From positions 1-57,502 of the forward strand of contig QMKX01000008.1 of NCBI GenBank assembly GCA_003643835.1: DNA of 57,502 nt, in the 5' to 3' direction. Source of the DNA: Campylobacterota bacterium (GTDB taxonomy: Bacteria; Campylobacterota; Campylobacteria; Campylobacterales; Arcobacteraceae). Below, in pieces: positions 8,731 through 16,886 of the stretch. Numbering within the stretch: the stretch's first letter is position 1; the number at the start of each line of letters is the position of its first letter. The translations under genes and the position numbers were made by a program. The notes under the pieces are model-generated. The model worked only from the letters and a program-made list of their open reading frames with translations, had not been told where the DNA came from and ran no database searches.

Positions 8731-8866
8731 AAAGTTTATCTCTTACAAAATAATCATATAAATAAATCTCTAATCTATCAATAATTAAATCTTTAATTTC
8801 AAGCCAATTTTCTTTATTTTTTATTGTTTCATGATGTGTTAATACTAATAATTCTTTATAGTTCAT
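8723..8866 (-). CDS. 47-residue ORF overlapping the RhuM gene start
   Basis: A small ORF just upstream of the RhuM gene, beginning MNYKELLVLTHHET and ending VRDKLYE. It has an ATG, a good AAAGGA ribosome site at the right spacing and a TATAAT -10 box about 25 bases upstream. Its stop codon overlaps the RhuM start by 8 bases. The product is acidic and probably helical, with no signal peptide or membrane segment. I do not recognise a family. The layout (a small first gene with good signals, then RhuM) suggests a two-gene unit, as in antitoxin-effector pairs, but that is inference from layout alone. Confidence 0.55.
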   Translation of the reverse strand: MNYKELLVLTHHETIKNKENWLEIKDLIIDRLEIYLYDYFVRDKLYE

Positions 8867-8888
8867 TACCAAGTCCTTTCCTGTATTT

Positions 8889-8894
8889 ATTATA
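8889..8894 (-). promoter_or_regulatory. Candidate -10 box for the small ORF-RhuM unit
   Basis: On the minus strand TATAAT lies 22 bases before the ATG of the 47-codon ORF at 8866. The surrounding TTATTATAATA is nearly symmetric, so orientation is inferred from the gene. No -35 element is apparent. Confidence 0.4.
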
Positions 8895-9008
8895 ATAGAA
8901 AGTAGTTAAAAGATTAAAATGAGTCAAATTTTTTTTATTATTAAAATCTATTAAGTATTAATCTATACATTCCGTATTGTTTTCTTTTTTCACCATATAC
9001 CAAATCTT

Positions 9009-9248
9009 TCATTGTTTATTTTGATTGAAATATTGCTCAAAAGAAATAATAAATTCTTCAGACATAGCATCTGTAAGTTTTTCAATTTTTTTTAATTCTA
9101 CAATAGCTTTAAACATTAAATAAATACTAAATATATTAGATATTATTAAAAACCATGAAATATAGCTATCAAATCCAAATTCTTTTATGAAGCACACAGT
9201 GACTAATATTGCTATTATTATTATGATTATCAATAAATTACTATCCAT
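9009..9248 (-). CDS. Small membrane protein, unknown function
   Basis: A 79-residue ORF with two hydrophobic segments: a run of Ile near the N-terminus (LLIIIIIIAILVTVC) and a second around SWFLIISNIFSIYLM. A charged C-terminal tail follows (ELKKIEKL...). It starts with ATG but no clear ribosome site is seen. It follows the next small membrane ORF by 11 bases in the same direction, so the two may be expressed together. No family is recognised. Its place in the RhuM accessory patch suggests a mobile-origin gene, but it could also be decayed sequence. Confidence 0.45.
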   Translation of the reverse strand: MDSNLLIIIIIIAILVTVCFIKEFGFDSYISWFLIISNIFSIYLMFKAIVELKKIEKLTDAMSEEFIISFEQYFNQNKQ

Positions 9249-9259
9249 TTTTAGTTTTA

Positions 9260-9496
9260 TTATAGAATGCCTATATGAACTAAGTTTGACTGTATGTATA
9301 TTGATATATTGTTTCTTTTGATTGTTGTAGTAGCTGAATATAATAGTTTTTTTATTTCGGCTTTAATACAATATAAATCATTTTCATGCTGTTCTTTTTT
9401 GAGTTTTATATTATTGGCAACAAAAATAATATATTTTATAAAAAGTATCATCGCAGTTATAATAGAGACATATGAACCTATTCTTTCTATTGACAT
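9260..9496 (-). CDS. Small membrane-anchored protein, unknown function
   Basis: A 78-residue ORF starting at an ATG with GGGAGT upstream. One hydrophobic segment (YVSIITAMILFIKYIIFVA) is followed by a Lys-rich soluble part with a coiled-coil-like stretch (KLKKEQHENDLYCIKAEIKKLL). It is first of a pair with the 79-residue ORF downstream. I recognise no family. The good start signal favours a real gene. Confidence 0.45.
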   Translation of the reverse strand: MSIERIGSYVSIITAMILFIKYIIFVANNIKLKKEQHENDLYCIKAEIKKLLYSATTTIKRNNISIYIQSNLVHIGIL

Positions 9497-9888
9497 TTAA
9501 AGTACTCCCTAATAATCATTTGTAAGCATTATATCATGTTTATCTTATTTAATCATAAAAAAGGCATCTTTTCTCTTGTTCAAGATGTAATATAACACAA
9601 ATACAAAACTCAAAGTCTCTAAAATGTCAACTCCACTATCATAAGTCAGAAGTATATTTTGATACAATATTCCCATGAATTTAAGTAACCACACACAGCC
9701 CTTACAATCCGCATCTGAGATTCATCATATTTTGATATAGATAGCAAATTATAGTGAGATTGAGGAAAATAACTTTTTTAACTTATTATTTTCTATCGCT
9801 CAAAGCTTAAAAATACTTCTAAATATATAAAAACAAATGATATTAAGATTTTTTAATAGTTGCCTCACTATATAGTCTTACCATCAAA
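9497..9888. other. Gene-free stretch
   Basis: About 390 bases with no credible ORF, RNA gene or ribosome site. The only structure I see is a 9-base inverted pair (9750-9758 with 9864-9872) enclosing AT-rich sequence, too weak to call a mobile element. It forms the right end of the accessory patch. Confidence 0.5.
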
Positions 9889-10338
9889 CTAAACCCTAAG
9901 ATCAACTTCCCAAAAAAAGTCTATCCATTCATATGCTTCCTTGACTGTGAAATCAGGTTGCAGCATAGCTGTAGGTTTGTAAAATATCGTAGCTATCTTG
10001 AACTCACAGTGAGGATACACTCCACGAAGTTTAGCGATGATGTATTTCATACTCTCGCCACTATCAACTATATCATCGACAAGCACCACCTTTTTTCTGT
10101 TTTCAAGATTTGGTATATTGAACACCTTACAGTGGTCTAACTTTTTTTGACCATCATACATGATAGAGTTCACACTATACACCTCTCGTGTGTCCATAGC
10201 TTCGCCAAGTAGTTGAGCTAAAGCCATACCACCACGGGCTACTGCTACGAGGGCATCGGGTTTATACTCTACAACTTGGCCCAGTAAAACTTTGCTATCT
10301 GCTAGAAATTCATCGTAGCCATAATATATTTTTTTCAA
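9889..10338 (-). CDS. Phosphoribosyltransferase (xanthine/guanine type)
   Basis: A 149-residue type I phosphoribosyltransferase that probably salvages a purine base with PRPP. The PRPP-binding loop is VVLVDDIVDSG at residues 84-94. VAVARGGMALAQLLG near residue 32 is the pyrophosphate-binding loop. Length and the late acidic/aromatic end (WIDFFWEVD) fit the Gpt/xanthine-guanine group better than HprT, but base specificity cannot be fixed. It starts at TTG with a TTGA overlap on the stop codon of the NCS2 permease gene. The pair probably imports and salvages a purine. Confidence 0.87.
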   Translation of the reverse strand: MKKIYYGYDEFLADSKVLLGQVVEYKPDALVAVARGGMALAQLLGEAMDTREVYSVNSIMYDGQKKLDHCKVFNIPNLENRKKVVLVDDIVDSGESMKYIIAKLRGVYPHCEFKIATIFYKPTAMLQPDFTVKEAYEWIDFFWEVDLRV

Positions 10339-11630
10339 ACTATAAACACTAAAAGTGATATAGCCGTGATGACCAAAAGCCCTAAGTTTATATCTTCAAA
10401 CTCTCGTTTGAGAAGTTTTAAAGCAGTATATACCACAAAACCAGCAGCGAAGCCGTTTGTGATAGAAAATGTCAAAGGCATAAGCACCACTATCAAAAAT
10501 GCAGCACTGGTCACTGCTGTGTCGTTGTTTTTGAAGTTTATGTTGCCAAGTTCAGTGAACATCAATATCCCCACTACAACTAGCACTGGATATATGGCAT
10601 TTGGTGGAATTGATTTGAAAAGTGGTAGCATAAACAAAGTCAAGACAAACAAGAGTCCAGTAAATACAGCAGTCAAGCCAGTTCGTCCGCCCTCCTCTAC
10701 TCCACTGGCACTTTCTATAAATGCAGTTGTAGTAGAAACCCCTAGCAAACTACCGCCCACAGTGGCTATAGCATCTGCTTCAAGAGTTTTCTCCAAAGCT
10801 TTGTCATTTTCGTCACCAGTTTGAAACAAGTTTGCTCTCGTGCCAACTCCAGTTAATGTGCCCAAAGTATCAAACATATCTGTGACCAAAAATGTGATAA
10901 CAACAGGTAGCAAACTAAGCGACAAGGCACTCATGATATCAAGCTCAAACAGTATAGGCGATATAGATGCCGGCATACCAACTATAGCTTCTGGCAGTTG
11001 TCCTACTCCCATAACCCAACCGATGATAGATGTGATAGCGATACCCAATATAAAAGCACCTTTGACTTTGTAGGTATAAAACCCAAGAGTGATAAACAGC
11101 CCTACGATACCCAATATGACAGCAGGAGAACCTATCTCACCTAACGATACAAGTGTAGCTTTATTTGCTGTGATGATACCCATCTGCTTGAGACCGATAA
11201 ATGCTATAAATGCACCAATACCAGCACTGATAGCACGGCGAAGATCCACAGGTATGCTAGTCATGAGCCACACTCTAAACTTTGTAAATGACAACACTAC
11301 AAATATAACACCACTTAAAAATACTATACCCAAAGCAGTCTGCCAAGCGATACCCATACCTAGCACCAAACCATATGCAAAATAAGCATTTAGCCCCATA
11401 CCTACACTCATGGCTATAGGTGTATTTGACCAGTAGCCGCTAAATATAGTTGATAGTATAGTGATGAGTGCTGTAGCCGTGACCACAGCTCCCATAGGAA
11501 GCCCAGCATCTGCTAATATAAATCCATTTACTGGAACTATATACATCATAGTCAAAAATGTAGTAAAACCTGCGAAAAACTCTTGTTTAACTGTAGTGCC
11601 GTGACTACTTAAACCAAATCGTGAAAACAT
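10335..11630 (-). CDS. NCS2-family purine permease (AzgA/PbuG type)
   Basis: A 431-residue inner-membrane nucleobase:cation symporter with 12-14 hydrophobic segments. The N-terminal FAGFTTFLTMMYIVPVN and VGMGLNAYFAYG stretches, and the conserved DMFDTLGTLTGVG motif in the middle, identify the AzgA/GhxP/PbuG branch, which transports adenine, guanine or hypoxanthine. I start at the ATG at 11630; a TTG one codon upstream also reads in frame. AGGAT lies just before it. The phosphoribosyltransferase gene follows with coupled start, forming an uptake-salvage operon divergent from petABC. Confidence 0.92.
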   Translation of the reverse strand: MFSRFGLSSHGTTVKQEFFAGFTTFLTMMYIVPVNGFILADAGLPMGAVVTATALITILSTIFSGYWSNTPIAMSVGMGLNAYFAYGLVLGMGIAWQTALGIVFLSGVIFVVLSFTKFRVWLMTSIPVDLRRAISAGIGAFIAFIGLKQMGIITANKATLVSLGEIGSPAVILGIVGLFITLGFYTYKVKGAFILGIAITSIIGWVMGVGQLPEAIVGMPASISPILFELDIMSALSLSLLPVVITFLVTDMFDTLGTLTGVGTRANLFQTGDENDKALEKTLEADAIATVGGSLLGVSTTTAFIESASGVEEGGRTGLTAVFTGLLFVLTLFMLPLFKSIPPNAIYPVLVVVGILMFTELGNINFKNNDTAVTSAAFLIVVLMPLTFSITNGFAAGFVVYTALKLLKREFEDINLGLLVITAISLLVFIV

Positions 11631-11756
11631 CAAAAATCCTTTTAAAAAATTGTGCTATTTTATCAAAACAATATGAAAGATAGCAAAATTTTTATATAAA
11701 ATTTAATTTTAAGTTATTTATGATAAAATTGTGTAATTTTTTAAAAAAGGAAACAT

Positions 11757-12260
11757 ATGTCAAATGAGACAAAAAGAAGAGACTTTATAGGTATGTCTTT
11801 TGGTGCGGTAGCAGCTGTGGGTGGTGCTGTATCACTTGTAGGTATGAAAAAGGCTTGGGACCCGCTACCATCGGTGTTGGCCGCTGGATTTATCAAGATT
11901 GATTTAGCAGGTATTGGTTTAGAGCCAGGCAAACCTCAAACATACAAATGGCGAGGCAAGCCTATATTTGTATTACTCAAAACAGCAGATATGAAAGATT
12001 TTGATGGTGATTTGGTGCTGGGTGACAAGCGATATACGATAGTTGAAGGGCTTTGTACTCACTTAGGTTGCATACCTGCATGGAAAAAAGATATATGGAA
12101 GTGTGCTTGTCATGGTGGCGAGTTCAATGCAAATGGCGAAGAAACATTTGGACCACCACCAAAACCATTGGTTGTGCCTCCATTTAGTGTAGAAGGTTCT
12201 GTGCTTACTCTTGGCGAGGCAAGCGAACAATCAAATGCTATGCAAAAAGCAAGAGCATAA
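11757..12260 (+). CDS. petA: Ubiquinol/menaquinol-cytochrome c reductase Rieske Fe-S subunit
   Basis: High-potential [2Fe-2S] subunit of the cytochrome bc1 complex, taking an electron from quinol and passing it to cytochrome c1. The 167-residue protein has a Tat-type N-terminus (KRRDFIGM) that also acts as membrane anchor. The cluster motifs are CTHLGC (100-105) and CACHGG (116-121). By analogy C100, H102, C116 and H119 bind the cluster and C105/C118 form the disulfide. It heads a three-gene operon with petB 9 bases downstream. TATGATAAAAT about 38 bases upstream could be its -10 box, and AAAAAAGG precedes the ATG. Confidence 0.96.
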   Translation: MSNETKRRDFIGMSFGAVAAVGGAVSLVGMKKAWDPLPSVLAAGFIKIDLAGIGLEPGKPQTYKWRGKPIFVLLKTADMKDFDGDLVLGDKRYTIVEGLCTHLGCIPAWKKDIWKCACHGGEFNANGEETFGPPPKPLVVPPFSVEGSVLTLGEASEQSNAMQKARA

Positions 12261-12269
12261 GGAGTATAT

Positions 12270-13517
12270 ATGGCAAAAGTAAATGAATCTTTATTTAGTG
12301 TAGAGGGCTTGGACAAAAGACTTGCTATAAAAAAGTTTTGGAAAGTGATGATGACAGAATACTGGATACCAAAAGATATAAACTTCTTGTGGGCTATGGG
12401 TGTGGTGCTGGCTGTCACATTTAAAATCCTTATAATTAGTGGTATATTTCTCATGATGTATTATAAACCCGATGTAAATTTAGCATTTGATAGTGTGAAC
12501 TATACTATCATGCAAGAGGTTGGTTATGGTTGGCTGTTTCGACATATGCATGGAGTTGCAGCGTCTGTGATATTTTTAGTGATATATATACATATGTTTA
12601 CTGGTATCTATTATGGTAGTTATAAAAAAGGCAGAGAGATGATATGGATATCTGGTATGCTACTGTTTATGACATTTAGTGCTGCTGGCTTCTCTGGATA
12701 TATGCTTCCTTGGGGACAGATGTCGTATTGGGCTGCTGCTGTTATCACAAACTTGTTTGCTGGTGGTTCACTTGAAGCATGGGGGCTTGTAGAGTGGATA
12801 CGGGGCGGATTTGCTGTCAATGATGCCACGCTTACTAGATTTTATATGCTTCATGTATTTTTGTTGCCTATTAGTATATTGGCTATAATAGTATTGCACT
12901 TTTATGCACTTAGAATTCCGCATGTAAACAACCAAAATAGCGAAGAGATAGACTATGACGTAGAAGCACAAAAATATCTCGATGGAAACAAAAAAGAATC
13001 AAAAGTGATACCATTTTGGCCTGTATTTTTGAGCAAAGATTTTGCAGTTCTTGCGGTGTTTTTGATATTTTATTTTTATTTGGTGTTTTTCAACTACAAC
13101 TTCGCTATGGACCCTGTGAACTTTGACCCAGCAAACTCTATGGTTACACCAGCTCATATCTACCCTGAGTGGTATTTTTTGTGGTCATATGAGACTTTAA
13201 GAGGTCCATTTTTCGATGTGCTGGGTATGAAAGCTATGGATATAGGGCTTATTATATTTGGTTTTGCTCAAGTTGCATTTTTGATAGTGCCGTTTTTGGA
13301 CAAAGACCCTGATATATTGCCAGCTCATAAGCGAAAAAAGTTTCAAATATGGTTTTGGATCATGGTAGTTGATATGATGGTTTTAACTATATACGGTAAG
13401 CTACCACCAACAGGAGCAAATGCTTGGGTAGGATTTGGTGCTACGCTGACATTTTTATCTTTGTTTATATCTTTGCCATTTATCACAAAAAGTGATGCTA
13501 AAAAAAGAGGAGTATAA
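12270..13517 (+). CDS. petB: Cytochrome bc1 complex cytochrome b
   Basis: Di-b-haem transmembrane subunit carrying both quinone sites. It is one 415-residue chain, joining the parts that in chloroplast-type complexes are split into cytochrome b6 and subunit IV. The haem histidines lie in HMHGVAASV / IYIHMF and in the fourth-helix region MLHVF / IVLHFYALR. The Qo-site signature PEWYF is present in IYPEWYFLWSYETLRG. An AAGGAG site precedes the ATG. It lies 9 bases after petA and 2 bases before petC. Confidence 0.96.
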   Translation: MAKVNESLFSVEGLDKRLAIKKFWKVMMTEYWIPKDINFLWAMGVVLAVTFKILIISGIFLMMYYKPDVNLAFDSVNYTIMQEVGYGWLFRHMHGVAASVIFLVIYIHMFTGIYYGSYKKGREMIWISGMLLFMTFSAAGFSGYMLPWGQMSYWAAAVITNLFAGGSLEAWGLVEWIRGGFAVNDATLTRFYMLHVFLLPISILAIIVLHFYALRIPHVNNQNSEEIDYDVEAQKYLDGNKKESKVIPFWPVFLSKDFAVLAVFLIFYFYLVFFNYNFAMDPVNFDPANSMVTPAHIYPEWYFLWSYETLRGPFFDVLGMKAMDIGLIIFGFAQVAFLIVPFLDKDPDILPAHKRKKFQIWFWIMVVDMMVLTIYGKLPPTGANAWVGFGATLTFLSLFISLPFITKSDAKKRGV

Positions 13518-13519
13518 TC

Positions 13520-14383
13520 ATGAGAGAGTTTAAGATATTAGCCATATTGGTTGTGTTTACTGGTATTTTGTATTGGGGTGTTGAACCATTTGCTCATAGT
13601 CAAATGCATGCTCACGTAGATAAACCAGATTATGAGTTTAAAGATTTAAAAGGAACAGGTGAGCTAAAAGGCGACGCCACAAATGGTGCTACTTTGGTTC
13701 AAGCTAATTGTATAGCTTGTCATAGTATAAAAAGTGCCTCTTTTCCACCACTTATGGACGATGCTACAAGTGCCGCTTCATATGGTGTAGTGCCACCTGA
13801 TTTGGGTTCGTCTGGCTTGATATACGATGCTAACTATTTATCTGCATTTATAAACGACCCAGCTACTGCCACAAATACGAAACACAAGTTTGTAGATGGT
13901 GTAGCTCACCCGATGCCAGCATACAACTGGATGCCACCACAAGATATAGCAGATATGGTAGCATACTTACAAAGTATAGCACCAAAAGAGTTATCAAACA
14001 AACAAGTATTTGCCGATGCATGTCAGAGATGCCATAGTATCAAATACGGTGACTTCTATGGCGGAAGTATGACAGCCCAGAGCGATGTGTCAAAATATAT
14101 GGGCAAAGAAGCTCCTGATTTGTCGCAATACATACGAAGTAGAAGCAAAACCTACTTGCATGAATTTATCAATAACCCTCAAAAACATATAGAGGCTACT
14201 GCTATGCCACGAGTTGGTTTGACCAAAAAAGCAGAAGAACAAGTAGTAACTTATATGGAAAATGTAGGCGATAGCAAAAAACAAGAACGAGAAAGCCTAG
14301 CTTGGCCATTTTTAGGCTACTTGCTTGTCCTTGCTATATTTGCTTGGATTTGGAAATTTAAGATATGGAGAGATATTCATTAG
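13520..14383 (+). CDS. petC: Dihaem cytochrome c1-type subunit of bc1 complex
   Basis: Electron acceptor from the Rieske protein. The 287-residue protein has an N-terminal membrane segment, two haem c motifs (CIACH 64-68 and CQRCH 168-172) and a C-terminal membrane anchor (WPFLGYLLVLAIFAWIW). Two haems in cytochrome-c4-like tandem are characteristic of the bc1 complexes of Campylobacterota, unlike the monohaem c1 of alpha- and gammaproteobacteria. Candidate Met ligands lie in HPMPAYNW and TAMPRVG. It ends the pet operon and is followed by a hairpin. Confidence 0.94.
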   Translation: MREFKILAILVVFTGILYWGVEPFAHSQMHAHVDKPDYEFKDLKGTGELKGDATNGATLVQANCIACHSIKSASFPPLMDDATSAASYGVVPPDLGSSGLIYDANYLSAFINDPATATNTKHKFVDGVAHPMPAYNWMPPQDIADMVAYLQSIAPKELSNKQVFADACQRCHSIKYGDFYGGSMTAQSDVSKYMGKEAPDLSQYIRSRSKTYLHEFINNPQKHIEATAMPRVGLTKKAEEQVVTYMENVGDSKKQERESLAWPFLGYLLVLAIFAWIWKFKIWRDIH

Positions 14384-14797
14384 ATATATTTGAAAAATGA
14401 GATATCAAACAAATATCTAATATGTTTTGTATCAAGGCTAAAGCCTTGATACAAAAAAGATATTAAACTTACAACAAAGCAGCCTCAAGTTTGTTATATA
14501 GTTATTTTGTATAAAAATTATAAAAATTTATAGATAATATAAAACAAATATTATAATAACCCAAAATATCCACAAGGTATCAGCAATAAAACTAAAAGTA
14601 AATACCCAAAATTTTGTGAGGTGTAATTTTATGTATAAAATTTTAGAATACAACTTCACGATACTACGATAGCACAAATATATTGTTTTATAAAAACCAA
14701 TAACAATTTTTGATTGATAATTCAACAAAACTATCGATAGTAAGTATTTATAAGAACTCTTATAGTTTATAAAAAACTAAAACAAAAGTGAGAGTTT
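14384..14797. other. Intergenic stretch with a strong hairpin
   Basis: About 410 AT-rich bases between the convergent pet operon and RDD gene. Apart from the hairpin at 14425-14456 I see no RNA gene and no convincing ORF. A 66-codon minus-strand frame at 14528-14728 starts with TTG without a ribosome site and is rejected. Confidence 0.5.
14425..14456. terminator. Perfect 15-bp stem hairpin after petC
   Basis: Inverted arms of 15 bases (14425-14439 and 14442-14456) separated by two A residues, 42 bases after the petC stop. The stem itself contains the T and A runs and no U-tract follows on the plus strand. It may therefore act as a 3' RNA-stabilising structure or a weak bidirectional terminator between the convergent operons. 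Confidence 0.6.
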
Positions 14798-15190
14798 TCA
14801 AGCTTTGATTACTATGGTGTTGGTCAGTATGTCGTGTATCATATGTTTCTCTTTTTTGAAAAAAGGCACAAATAGTAGCACAATAGTTATGGCACTAAAC
14901 ATAAATATCAAGTATCGGTTCACGGCTTGAACTATACTTATGTTTTGCACTGTTTTTTTATCTACTACTTTTATGTCGTAGGCCTTCATACCCGGAGTTT
15001 GTCCTTTGAGACACCAAAATATTATGACAACAGCGCCATATATGCCTGCTGTAGCCCAGCGAGCTATGTCACTACTTTGCATCTGCTCTTTGGTATCAAA
15101 TACTATATAAGTAGTGATATACATGATAGGCATCATAATCATAAACATATCTACCACAAATGCTTTGAACCTATACGACAATGCTACCAA
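14798..15190 (-). CDS. RDD-family membrane protein
   Basis: A 130-residue protein with three hydrophobic segments and the RDD pattern: YRFKAFVVDMF near the N-terminus (R and D in the first helix), GQTPGMKAYDIKVVD in the loop, and a final hydrophobic helix before KEKHMIHDILTNT. RDD proteins are small inner-membrane proteins, mostly of unknown function; some act in ion exchange. Translation starts at TTG immediately after the pyrE stop codon, with an AGGG in the end of pyrE. It is last in secG-frr-pyrE-RDD, an order typical of Campylobacterota. Confidence 0.88.
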   Translation of the reverse strand: MVALSYRFKAFVVDMFMIMMPIMYITTYIVFDTKEQMQSSDIARWATAGIYGAVVIIFWCLKGQTPGMKAYDIKVVDKKTVQNISIVQAVNRYLIFMFSAITIVLLFVPFFKKEKHMIHDILTNTIVIKA

Positions 15191-15802
15191 TTATTTTGCC
15201 CTACTACCTGGCTTGACGACTTTGGTATCGCCACTTTTACATATAGGACAATCGCTTGACTCAAACATATCTATATGTATGTTGCCAAGTGCAAAAAGTG
15301 GTATATTACAATACAAAAAACAGTTTGATTTTGCAGGTGTTTTATCTTGTGTAGTTTTACAAAAGCCCCTATTTGCCAGACAAGCAAAGCCTACTATATT
15401 TGCTCCCAAACTCTCCAATACTTTCGCACACTCCATAGCGGATTTTCCTGTAGTTATGATATCTTCACATATAAGTATATTTTCGCCCTGTTTTATATCA
15501 AACCCTCGCCGAAGTGCCATATCACCCGATACTCTTTCTGTGAAAATATATCGTTTGTTCATAGATGTAGCCAAACTAAACCCAGCTATAAGCCCACCAA
15601 TTGCTGGCGAACAAATAGTATCTATATGTATATCGGTTTGGTTGATTTGTTTGGTTAGTTCATCTGTCAAGTTTTTTGCTATTTGTGGATTTTCAAGTAG
15701 TTTTGCACTTTGTAGGTATCGCGATGAATGATAGCCGCTACTCAAAAGAAAATGCCCCTCAAGCAATGCCTCGTGGCTTTTATATATAGCTTCTATATCC
15801 AT
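15191..15802 (-). CDS. pyrE: Orotate phosphoribosyltransferase
   Basis: Converts orotate and PRPP to OMP in de novo pyrimidine synthesis. The 203-residue protein has HFLLSSGYHSSRYLQ near the N-terminus (substrate-binding), CSPAIGGLIAG, and the PRPP motif ILICEDIITTGKS. The C-terminal part carries a pair of CxxC-like elements (SSDCPICKSGD), a possible metal-binding extension common in this clade's PyrE. It starts at an ATG 3 bases after frr and is followed directly by the RDD gene. Confidence 0.94.
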   Translation of the reverse strand: MDIEAIYKSHEALLEGHFLLSSGYHSSRYLQSAKLLENPQIAKNLTDELTKQINQTDIHIDTICSPAIGGLIAGFSLATSMNKRYIFTERVSGDMALRRGFDIKQGENILICEDIITTGKSAMECAKVLESLGANIVGFACLANRGFCKTTQDKTPAKSNCFLYCNIPLFALGNIHIDMFESSDCPICKSGDTKVVKPGSRAK

Positions 15803-15805
15803 ATA

Positions 15806-16363
15806 TCAAACTTTGAGTATCTCTGCTTCTTTTGTATTAAATATCTCGTCTGCTTTTGTATTAAATTTATCAGTAAGTTTTTGTATATCTTCTTGTTTTT
15901 GTTTGCTATCATCTTCTGTGATATTTTTGTCTTTTAGAGCTTGTTTTATGATATCATTTGCATGTTTTCTATTGTTTCGTATTGACACTTTTGCATGGTC
16001 AGTCATAGCTTTAGCACTCTTGGCCGACAAATGTCTTTGTTCTACTGTCATAGGTGGAAAATATAGCACTACAGACTCTCCATTGTTGTTTGGATTTACA
16101 CCTATGTTTGCTGTTGATATCGCTTGTTCTATATCTTTAAGCAAATTTTTCTCCCATGGTGATATTGTTATAGTTGTAGCATCATTTGCTATAATAGTAG
16201 CTACTTTAGAAAGCTCTGTATCAGTTCCATAATAATCTACAGTTATGTTGTCCAATATAGCAGGATTTACTTTGCCAGTTCTTAAGGTTTTATAGTCCCT
16301 TTTTAAAGCTTCTATGCCTGCTTGCATAGTTGTGATTGTGTCTTGATTTAAAGTCGTTATCAT
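15806..16363 (-). CDS. frr: Ribosome recycling factor
   Basis: Releases ribosomes from mRNA after termination, together with EF-G. The length of 185 residues is exactly typical. Recognisable parts are the N-terminal helix ([22 protein letters not shown]), [32 protein letters not shown] and the [13 protein letters not shown] signature. The ATG lies one base after the secG stop, so the genes are tightly linked. Confidence 0.97.
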   Translation of the reverse strand: MITTLNQDTITTMQAGIEALKRDYKTLRTGKVNPAILDNITVDYYGTDTELSKVATIIANDATTITISPWEKNLLKDIEQAISTANIGVNPNNNGESVVLYFPPMTVEQRHLSAKSAKAMTDHAKVSIRNNRKHANDIIKQALKDKNITEDDSKQKQEDIQKLTDKFNTKADEIFNTKEAEILKV

Positions 16364-16364
16364 A

Positions 16365-16766
16365 TTATTTCTTTGTAGTATTGATATCGGGTGATTTTGG
16401 TGTAGCTATAGGAACTGACGTATCGTCTTTTTTGTCAAGCGATAGTGGTGCTTGCGGTGCTGTTTGAGTTGGTTCTTGGGTTTTAGTTTTAGCTGGTATC
16501 AAGCTATCTGTATCTACCACATCGACAGCACTTTGTAGCCGCTCTTGATTGTATAAATAACCCAATGTTATAGTATTAACTACAAAAAGAAAACCTACAA
16601 TAAAAGTAAATTTGGTCAGAAAATTGCCAGGTCCTTTTGCTCCAAATACAGAGTCATTGCTTCCGCTATAAGCTCCCAGACCTATGCTTGAACTTTTTTG
16701 AAGTAGCACAGTGATAGTTAACACAATCGTCAAAACAAACTGTGTTATAAATAAAGTAGATGTCAT
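16365..16766 (-). CDS. secG: Protein translocase subunit SecG
   Basis: Small SecYEG-associated membrane protein that aids protein export. The 133-residue protein has two hydrophobic helices ([20 protein letters not shown] and [18 protein letters not shown]). Between them lies the conserved loop with [13 protein letters not shown] and [14 protein letters not shown]. The C-terminal 60 residues are a Pro/Thr/Lys-rich tail, longer than in E. coli but usual in this group. It is the first gene of the secG-frr-pyrE-RDD run. Confidence 0.94.
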   Translation of the reverse strand: MTSTLFITQFVLTIVLTITVLLQKSSSIGLGAYSGSNDSVFGAKGPGNFLTKFTFIVGFLFVVNTITLGYLYNQERLQSAVDVVDTDSLIPAKTKTQEPTQTAPQAPLSLDKKDDTSVPIATPKSPDINTTKK

Positions 16767-16839
16767 CTTATACCTTTAAAATTTTTAGTATAATATCTAA
16801 AATACCTTAAAGAAACTTGTAAAAAATATACAAGATGAC

Positions 16840-16872
16840 AAAACCACCAAGATTTATAACATCGGTGGTTTT
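16840..16872 (-). terminator. Hairpin after the rhodanese gene
   Basis: Nine-base arms AAAACCACC (16840-16848) and GGTGGTTTT (16864-16872), with an inner GAT/ATC pair. It lies just downstream of the end of the soxCDYZ-rhodanese unit on the minus strand. The arm ends in four U followed by a mixed sequence, so it is a moderate intrinsic terminator. Confidence 0.55.
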
Positions 16873-16886
16873 AAAAAGACTTAAAA

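Noticed and set aside
8941-9012. 23-codon frame following the 79-residue membrane ORF with an overlapping ATG
   Set aside because: Too short to judge and no ribosome site or recognisable sequence; may be chance.
9750-9872. Inverted 9-base ends enclosing 105 bases, MITE-like
   Set aside because: Arms are short and AT-rich, no target-site duplication and no second copy seen in the window.
14528-14728. 66-codon hydrophobic minus-strand frame between petC and the RDD gene
   Set aside because: TTG start with no ribosome site, very AT-rich, composition explains the hydrophobic residues; no family resemblance.
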